8,698 nt of DNA from Paludibacteraceae bacterium (GTDB taxonomy: Bacteria; Bacteroidota; Bacteroidia; Bacteroidales; Paludibacteraceae). The notes under the pieces are model-generated. The model was not told the origin of the DNA, did not search any database, and saw nothing but the letters and a program-made list of their open reading frames with translations. Of the stretch, positions 5,201 through 8,698 are shown in pieces; the first letter of the stretch is position 1; the number at the start of each line of letters is the position of its first letter. The position numbers and the translations under genes are program-made. The stretch lies in NCBI GenBank assembly GCA_947471245.1, contig CANIXM010000053.1, positions 1-8,698 of the forward strand, given 5' to 3'.

Positions 5201-7812
5201 GCAAGTCCCGAAGCTATTATTCGTTTGGCAATTCCTACATTTTTATTCGCGAATTTTTGAATGGGATGAGTGGCTATGGAGTCAGGTGAAATGATTCCGG
5301 TTACAGTCGGTGCTACTGCGGAAGTTACAGTCCCATCATACATCCGACTATCTGTTTTGGCGGTTACTGTTATTGGTGCTGGAAATAGGCTCCCTGTGGC
5401 ATTGACATAGTTAATTTTGTAGTTTTTTCCACCATTATCATCACTGATGCTTAATCCGCTGGCTTTGATGGTTTTTAAGTTGCTGGCATTTTTGTCTGTG
5501 AAACTCTGTGTGGCTGCGCTGGTAATGGCATCGGGAGCAATCAGACTACCAGTGAGTATGGGTATTTTGTTTGAAATGGCTGTGGCATCATAGTCTCTGG
5601 TGTCCGACTGTGCTGTCACGGTGAGTATCACGGATGTGATATCGCCTGTTTCGGAATAATCACTCGGGATGAGGTATTTTGAAACATCAGCTCCAGTTGC
5701 AGTGTAGACTACATGGATTGTTTTCTCAGTTCCAACATTCGAGTCTGTATAATTGGCTGCTGCTGTAACGTTTACATCTGGATATAAAGGGTCTACTCCA
5801 GTCATGATGCCTAGCACCACATTCGCAACTGTTGTTTTGTCATAGACTTTGGTGGTGGTGAGTGTGGGTTCGTGACTGAAGAAAAGGGTGGTTTTGTCTG
5901 ACTGAGTGACCACCACAGTGATAGGAGCACTGCCTGGGAATGTGATGGTTACGTTCGCTGTTCTAGTGCCAAAGATGGGATTGGCTTGGATGGTGGTAAA
6001 TGTTAATTTTCCATTGCCAGTAAAACTAGTGGGGTTGACTGAAAGCCACGATTGGTCTGACACCACAGTCCAGGTGGTGTTGGAAGTGATGTTGATGTTG
6101 GTCTGTGCGCCAGACTCTTTCGCTACAGTAGTGGTGAGCGATGACACAGTGAGGCTTGGGTCACCAGGTGCTTGACTCACCACTATTGTTTGCTCATCAC
6201 CATCCAGCGTGGATACAGTCACTGTGCCTGTACGAGTAGTGGTAAGTGGGTTGTTTTTGGTGGCGGTAATGATGATAAGGCTGTCACCATTGACAGGCAC
6301 AGCAGGGGTTGCCGATAGCCAATTGTCCACTGGAGTAACTGTCCAAGTGGTGTTTGAAAACACTGATACTTTGGGCGTGGCAATACTTCCGGTTGATTTG
6401 CCAACATTCACATTGGTTGGTGAAATCCAAAAGCCTTTTCCTTCGATAATGTGCTTAAAGTCCTTCCATACGTTGGCGCTAGAATATGCAGCTTTTTTTC
6501 CAGCTGGAACATACAATGTGCATGTGTTTTTATCCACGTCTTTGAATACACTGCTTACAATGGGTAATGGCACTAAGGATGCATTGTTTATTTTTTGTAA
6601 ACCTACACATCCATTAAAGGCATCAATGTTTATAGTAGTTACAGTGGCAGGAATTGATAGTGATGTGATCCCAGAAGTGTTTTTAAAAGTGCCTACATCA
6701 ATGGTTTTGATTTTTGAAGGTATTACAAGTGACCCCTTGATGCCAGTACATCCCTCAAAGGCATTGCTACCCACTACGTTGATGGAATCATTCAATGTCA
6801 AAGCGCCATTGAATCCTTTGCAACCATAAAATGCAGCATTTCCAAGGTTCAAAACATTGTTAGGTAACGCCAGCGCGCCTGTCAATGAAGCACATCCATC
6901 AAAGGCATTATTGCCTATTGCTTTTAGCGTTGAGGGTAAGTTCAACTCCTGCGTCAAATTCGTGCAATGATAAAATGCAGCATCACCTATTGTTATTAAA
7001 TTGGATGGAAGGATGATTTTTGTTAAGACCAGGCAGTTTTGAAAAGCCGACGCACCGATGCTAGTTACTGTTGATGGGACAGTGTAAGTGCCTGTCAGCT
7101 GAGTGGGAGCCTGCTTAAGTAATGTTTTTGATTTGTTGTAAAGTATGCTATCAAGACTAGCAAAATCGGCATTGTTTGGATCCACGTGGATCCACATCGG
7201 GGTGTCTCTAAAACAGTAGGAGCCAATGGTAGAGGTGATAGTAGGAATGTAAACATCCGAAAACCCTGTGGCATTGTCAAAAGCCATAGCACCTAATGTC
7301 ACCACTTGGTTTGGAATATGCAGTTCGCCACTCAGACCTTTGCAATATCTAAATGCTTCGTCGCCGATAATGGTGACACCACCAGGAATGGTTAGTGTGC
7401 CTTTTAGTTCGGTGCATCCCCAGAACGCAAATTTATCAATCTGCGTAAGATTTGTAGGCATGATGATGGTGGAGAGTGAGGTTTTGCCTGTTTTTGTCAA
7501 TGGGTCACAAAAAGCATAAGCCGGAATGGTGTTGTCAAGATAGTTGTCAGAAAGGATATTGGATGTGCCGTCGGTTCCCGAATAAGCCACGATAGTGACT
7601 GTCGCCATGTTAAGCGATTCAATATTGGGAAGCTCATCACGGATGTATTTAATGTCTCGTGCATCAATCACACCTGTCAATACTAAATCTGTAATGCTGG
7701 GGTCAGACAAGCTTATACTCAATTTCCCCGGAACGGTTACATTCACAACAATAGCCTTGCTATAGAAATAGAAGGTATGAAGGAATAAGGAAAGGAGTAA
7801 TAGTTTTTTCAT
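2275..7812 (-). CDS. Giant T9SS-secreted repeat protein: BspA-like LRR, two BACON, eleven YDG repeats
   Basis: 1845 residues from the ATG at 7812; MKKLLLLSLFLHTFYFYSKA is a signal peptide. Order of parts: N-terminal cap (22-95, with LTGVIDARDIKYIRDELPNI), BspA-like LRRs (96-455), two BACON domains (462-548, 551-637), eleven YDG-type repeats (645-1585), a C-terminal beta module (1586-1760) and a T9SS type A sorting domain (~1763-1845, FPNP then GIYVGR, ending EIVVNN). By family knowledge it crosses the inner membrane by Sec, the outer membrane by T9SS, loses its C-terminal signal and is released or attached to the surface. BACON and LRR domains suggest binding of glycans, mucins, matrix or other surfaces, and the YDG array looks like a stalk; this part is inference. 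No enzyme motif is visible. It begins 44 bp after the stop of a paralogous gene, probably in the same transcript. No Shine-Dalgarno is present. The frame is intact throughout. Confidence 0.93.
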   Translation of the reverse strand: MKKLLLLSLFLHTFYFYSKAIVVNVTVPGKLSISLSDPSITDLVLTGVIDARDIKYIRDELPNIESLNMATVTIVAYSGTDGTSNILSDNYLDNTIPAYAFCDPLTKTGKTSLSTIIMPTNLTQIDKFAFWGCTELKGTLTIPGGVTIIGDEAFRYCKGLSGELHIPNQVVTLGAMAFDNATGFSDVYIPTITSTIGSYCFRDTPMWIHVDPNNADFASLDSILYNKSKTLLKQAPTQLTGTYTVPSTVTSIGASAFQNCLVLTKIILPSNLITIGDAAFYHCTNLTQELNLPSTLKAIGNNAFDGCASLTGALALPNNVLNLGNAAFYGCKGFNGALTLNDSINVVGSNAFEGCTGIKGSLVIPSKIKTIDVGTFKNTSGITSLSIPATVTTINIDAFNGCVGLQKINNASLVPLPIVSSVFKDVDKNTCTLYVPAGKKAAYSSANVWKDFKHIIEGKGFWISPTNVNVGKSTGSIATPKVSVFSNTTWTVTPVDNWLSATPAVPVNGDSLIIITATKNNPLTTTRTGTVTVSTLDGDEQTIVVSQAPGDPSLTVSSLTTTVAKESGAQTNINITSNTTWTVVSDQSWLSVNPTSFTGNGKLTFTTIQANPIFGTRTANVTITFPGSAPITVVVTQSDKTTLFFSHEPTLTTTKVYDKTTVANVVLGIMTGVDPLYPDVNVTAAANYTDSNVGTEKTIHVVYTATGADVSKYLIPSDYSETGDITSVILTVTAQSDTRDYDATAISNKIPILTGSLIAPDAITSAATQSFTDKNASNLKTIKASGLSISDDNGGKNYKINYVNATGSLFPAPITVTAKTDSRMYDGTVTSAVAPTVTGIISPDSIATHPIQKFANKNVGIAKRIIASGLAISDGNSGNNYAVSYVDDNSGSIAQATVTVTAKHIVKVYDRTLLSDTIPAVTGIFPPDSISSAATQNFDNWDVGNNKTLTPSGLVIDDKNGGNNYIINYVPTALGEISPDTVTVTAQTYKKDYDRTTTSSVAPVVTGLIAPDAVAIAPTQNFVDFNAGINKTLTASGLSINDGNGGNNYAIKYKDNTTGEITPVDITVTAVSDSRTYDGTTASSKAPIMTGTLIAPDVVSTMPIQNFANRNAQTNKTINASGMVINDGNGGKNYAIMYVPVSSGTISPLLLTVKAQPDTKTYDGTDTSKVVPTVTGSVIAPDRIDTVPIQRFDTRKTGTNKTLTPTGMVISDGNNGGNYQILYISSNTGTITPAKVLIALTVSTRADDKVYDGTTKATIVNAQLNGIVPNDDVTVDSIIGTFAHASVGIDIPVNITLTLKGTDAINYTIVQPTGLVATITPKVLTVIGAQGLDKLYDATNTASIHNASLQGIVGMDDVTLTAADQGTFTQSNVGSNIGINTNFGLSGADAGNYKLTQPMDIKASITAKQSSVTSTAVTLTKIYDGTTTATIAIGTLSDVALADLSNLTLQATATYNNANVGTAKTITVKFTLTGSASNNYLPPVDVINTAGIITHKQLTISATTVEKVKMHDGNTNALIKKIGDLQGVIANDTSLVHVNALANYDNSSVGNNKNIIISYSLTGTAKDNYLAPINEVINDGKILDVIKLSPLVRPTTGCEGENMVLSYTLISGESSEYKITFDTAALATGMKNIDYTPLLGFGSTGTISIPVPIGVKFGNYHAILQMKNQLGAESPAYDFSFTINLSTDFIVSKFDDVVICDNSSWMFKYYQWYKNNELIAGATDQFYFEPQGLVGSYSLKVTTTDGKTLYCCPKEYNKPKIQKVGVFPNPAKSNEPITIQVLGFKDTELQQATLAVYSVQGQEIYKTKQIENTNKLNMSLIPGIYVGRLTLNTGKIHVFEIVVNN
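2278..2526 (-). other. T9SS type A C-terminal sorting domain of the giant protein
   Basis: Residues ~1763-1845. It has the usual Por secretion tail features (TIGR04183-like): FPNP near the start, a middle L-VYSVQGQEIYK strand, LIPGIYVGRL, and a short final strand ending EIVVNN. The neighbouring gene ends with an aligned domain (QPNP, LVILDINGKEI, EGVYLGRI, FKFMVVK). Known role: recognised by the T9SS translocon and normally cut off by the PorU sortase. Confidence 0.92.
2533..3057 (-). other. Conserved C-terminal beta module shared with the upstream paralogue
   Basis: Residues ~1586-1760. It has two parts: ~1586-1687 (GCEGENMVLSYTL, PVPIGVKFGNYH, FTINLS) and ~1688-1760 (IVSKFDDVVICDNSS, YQWYKNN, GLVG, YCCPK). 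The second part resembles the Ig-like YQWYK segment often found just before T9SS sorting domains in Bacteroidota. Cys1598, Cys1700 and a Cys at 1751/1752 are matched by three cysteines in the neighbouring gene, so a disulfide is possible. By eye about 50 of 74 residues match between the copies from FTINLS to CPK. Confidence 0.75.
3058..5880 (-). repeat. Array of eleven YDG-type beta repeats
   Basis: The marker Tyr-Asp starts at residues 657, 741, 825, 909, 993, 1077, 1162, 1251, 1336 and 1423, with His-Asp at 1511 in the eleventh unit. The first five steps are exactly 84 residues (252 bp); later steps are 85, 89, 85, 87 and 88. Each unit has a Tyr-Asp-x-Thr start, a middle Asn-x-Gly segment, an Asn-Tyr near the end and a linker such as ITVTA. 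Units 2-7 carry DGNGGNNY-like motifs; units 8-9 carry G-DA-NY; units 1, 10 and 11 carry TG-A---YL-P. YDG/MBG repeats are known as stalk modules in bacterial surface proteins. Units are diverged (units 5 and 6 about 57% identical by eye), so this is not a fresh expansion. Confidence 0.9.
5902..6429 (-). other. Two tandem BACON domains
   Basis: Residues 462-548 and 551-637. The signature Trp pairs occur twice, 91 residues apart: TWTVTPVDNWLSATP (489-503) and TWTVVSDQSWLSVNP (580-594). Each is followed by a Thr-Arg-Thr strand (TRTGTVTVS; TRTANVTIT) and a closing I-VVVTQ or IVVSQ strand, the usual ending of this Ig-like fold. BACON domains (Bacteroidetes-associated carbohydrate-binding often N-terminal) occur in surface and glycan-active proteins; several have proved to be spacers rather than sugar binders. 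Confidence 0.9.
6448..7527 (-). repeat. BspA-like leucine-rich repeat domain (LRR_5 type)
   Basis: Residues ~96-455. About thirteen repeats have a Phe marker at 101, 130, 154, 178, 201, 257, 280, 304, 328, 352, 376, 399 and 423, mostly 23-24 residues apart, on the pattern IP--V--IG--AF--C--L. The 56-residue gap at 201-257 holds SLDSILYNKSKTLLKQAP, the standard BspA-family insertion, not a break. The domain closes with TLYVPAGKKAAY and W--F--IIEG (431-458), as usual. BspA of Tannerella binds fibronectin and fibrinogen; binding here is only inferred. Confidence 0.92.
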
Positions 7813-7856
7813 AGCGGAATTGTTCAGTCATTGATCTTGTGAAAATCAACCAAAAT
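7813..7856 (-). other. 44-bp spacer between the two T9SS-cargo genes
   Basis: No Shine-Dalgarno, no clear promoter and no convincing terminator. TTGAT and ATCAA can pair around a 9-nt loop, but the stem is only 5 bp with no T-run after it. The short gap and lack of a terminator favour read-through from the upstream gene into the giant gene. Confidence 0.5.
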
Positions 7857-8698
7857 CTATTTCACCACCATAAACTTAAAGCTGTAATCTCTACCATCAG
7901 TCGTTGTGATTCTTCCAAGATACACTCCTTCTTGCAGGTCAATATCTATGGTAGATGTGGCATTTTCGACTATAATTTGGTGTATCTCTTTCCCATTGAT
8001 GTCAAGAATTACCAGTTTCGAACCATTGAGTTCTGCATCGCTGAATCCGCTTGCCGTCACAATAAATGCTTCCTTGGGTTTGCAAGGGTTGGGTTGTGAG
8101 CTGACTTTTTTGACTTTCGATAGGTTGAATGTTTTTGGGCAGGTGAGCAGTTCTTTCCCATCAGCTAAGGTTACTTTCACTGCATACACGCCCACAAGTC
8201 CTTTTTCGTCATAGTAGAATTGTTTGTTAGCACCCAGAATGGGTTGATTGTTTTTGTACCATTGGTATTTGGTAAACTTCTTGCTGCTGTTATCACAGAT
8301 TACCACATCACCAAATTTAGAAACTATCAAGTCGCTAGACAGATTGATGGTAAACTCAAACTCCACGGCTGAACTTTCTACTCCATACTCGTTAGACAGT
8401 TGCAACCATCCGTGATACACACCTTGTTTTACACCAATCGGTACAGGCACGGACAGAGTGGTCGCAGCACCTGCCAGTGTAGTGTAAGCTAAGTTTTTCA
8501 TTCCAGCTGTCAATGCTGTAGAATCAAACTTGATGCTGTATTTCGACGCTTCGCCAGCAGCAATTGAAAAACTTAATGTGAAATCAGATCCATCGCAACC
8601 GAGAGTAGTATTAATGGTAGGGTTGAGTCTTATCTCCGAGTATATTTTACCATCAAAAGTCTCGTATGGCAATGGTGGCATGTAATTCCCACTGGCAC
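7857..8698 (-). CDS. C-terminal part of a second large T9SS-secreted protein, paralogue of the giant gene; start beyond right edge
   Basis: The frame is open to the right edge, giving 279 visible residues. The Met at 8681 is not the start: codons before it read ASGNY, and ASGNYMPPL...DGKIYSEIRLNP aligns with AKDNYLAPI...DGKILDVIKLSP at the end of the eleventh YDG unit in the next gene. So the missing part probably includes at least one YDG repeat and is likely long. The visible part contains the end of that unit, the C-terminal beta module (GCDGSDFTLSF, VPIGVKQGVYH, VVICDNSS, YQWYKNN, CPK) and a T9SS type A sorting domain in the last ~82 residues (QPNP, EGVYLGRI, ending FKFMVVK). There is no signal peptide in the visible part, as expected. 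It ends 44 bp before the giant gene starts and probably shares its transcript. Likely a secreted or surface-attached protein; N-terminal domains unknown. Confidence 0.9.
   Translation of the reverse strand, partial: ASGNYMPPLPYETFDGKIYSEIRLNPTINTTLGCDGSDFTLSFSIAAGEASKYSIKFDSTALTAGMKNLAYTTLAGAATTLSVPVPIGVKQGVYHGWLQLSNEYGVESSAVEFEFTINLSSDLIVSKFGDVVICDNSSKKFTKYQWYKNNQPILGANKQFYYDEKGLVGVYAVKVTLADGKELLTCPKTFNLSKVKKVSSQPNPCKPKEAFIVTASGFSDAELNGSKLVILDINGKEIHQIIVENATSTIDIDLQEGVYLGRITTTDGRDYSFKFMVVK
7860..8105 (-). other. T9SS type A C-terminal sorting domain of the upstream paralogue
   Basis: The last 82 residues, from VSSQPNP through LVILDINGKEI and EGVYLGRI to FKFMVVK. It aligns along its length with the sorting domain of the next gene, but is less conserved than the YQWYK module just before it. 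It shows that both large proteins are meant for the same secretion route. Confidence 0.9.

Noticed and set aside
3058..5880. Periodic 252-bp pattern as a CRISPR or satellite array
   Set aside because: The units are too long, diverged, in frame and fully coding; they are protein repeats.
6209..6829. 206-codon open frame on the plus strand
   Set aside because: It is antisense to the LRR and BACON region of the giant gene, has no recognisable domain or signal, and its Val/Thr-rich sequence mirrors the Thr/Asn-rich sense strand. The sense frame has clear domains; this is a shadow.
2275..7812. Bacteroidota O-glycosylation sites: Asp-Ser/Thr-(Ala/Ile/Leu/Val/Met/Thr)
   Set aside because: I counted about ten (e.g. 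residues 221, 342, 510, 844, 916, 928, 980, 1185, 1276, 1622), roughly what a protein this rich in Asp, Ser and Thr would have by chance. Glycosylation is possible but not supported.
7857..8681. A complete 274-residue gene starting at 8681
   Set aside because: The frame continues to the edge and the residues before that Met align with the end of a YDG unit in the next gene; there is no signal peptide at this Met, which a T9SS cargo needs.

Overview
The window looks like part of a Bacteroidota (Bacteroidia-type) chromosome. The evidence is two proteins ending in a type IX secretion system (T9SS) type A sorting domain, BACON domains, BspA-like leucine-rich repeats, Bacteroidota-style outer-membrane barrels whose signal peptides end just before Gln, and starts without Shine-Dalgarno sequences. 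The DNA is moderately AT-rich. Species cannot be told from the sequence.

All four genes are on the minus strand, so transcription runs from right to left. In that order they are: (a) 8698-7857, the C-terminal end of a large T9SS-secreted protein whose start lies beyond the right edge; (b) 7812-2275, an 1845-residue secreted repeat protein built as signal peptide, BspA-like LRR domain, two BACON domains, eleven YDG-type repeats, a conserved C-terminal module and a T9SS sorting domain; (c) 2143-1130, an outer-membrane beta-barrel protein with a long Gln/Lys/Arg-rich tail; (d) 1052-1, a second barrel protein paralogous to (c), with a Gly/Arg-rich linker, running off the left edge. Both edge genes are incomplete.

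Genes (a) and (b) are tandem paralogues: their last ~280 residues align end to end and only 44 bp separates them. Genes (c) and (d) are also paralogues, 77 bp apart. A reasonable inference is a surface-protein locus: two long repeat proteins exported by T9SS and displayed on the cell surface, followed by two outer-membrane barrels that may anchor or assist them or may only be co-expressed. No catalytic domain is visible.

The gaps are short. 7813-7856 holds no clear signal. 2144-2274 is AT-rich and holds a weak inverted repeat, a weak Bacteroidota-type promoter candidate and six 8-bp tandem units just before gene (c). 1053-1129 holds a perfect AGGAGG followed by a four-codon mini-ORF ending five bases before gene (d). 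I saw no tRNA, rRNA, CRISPR array, transposase or integrase. The plus strand carries no gene I believe. The families are known; what deserves attention is how they are arranged: the class structure of the repeat array, the paired duplications and the two different barrel tails.
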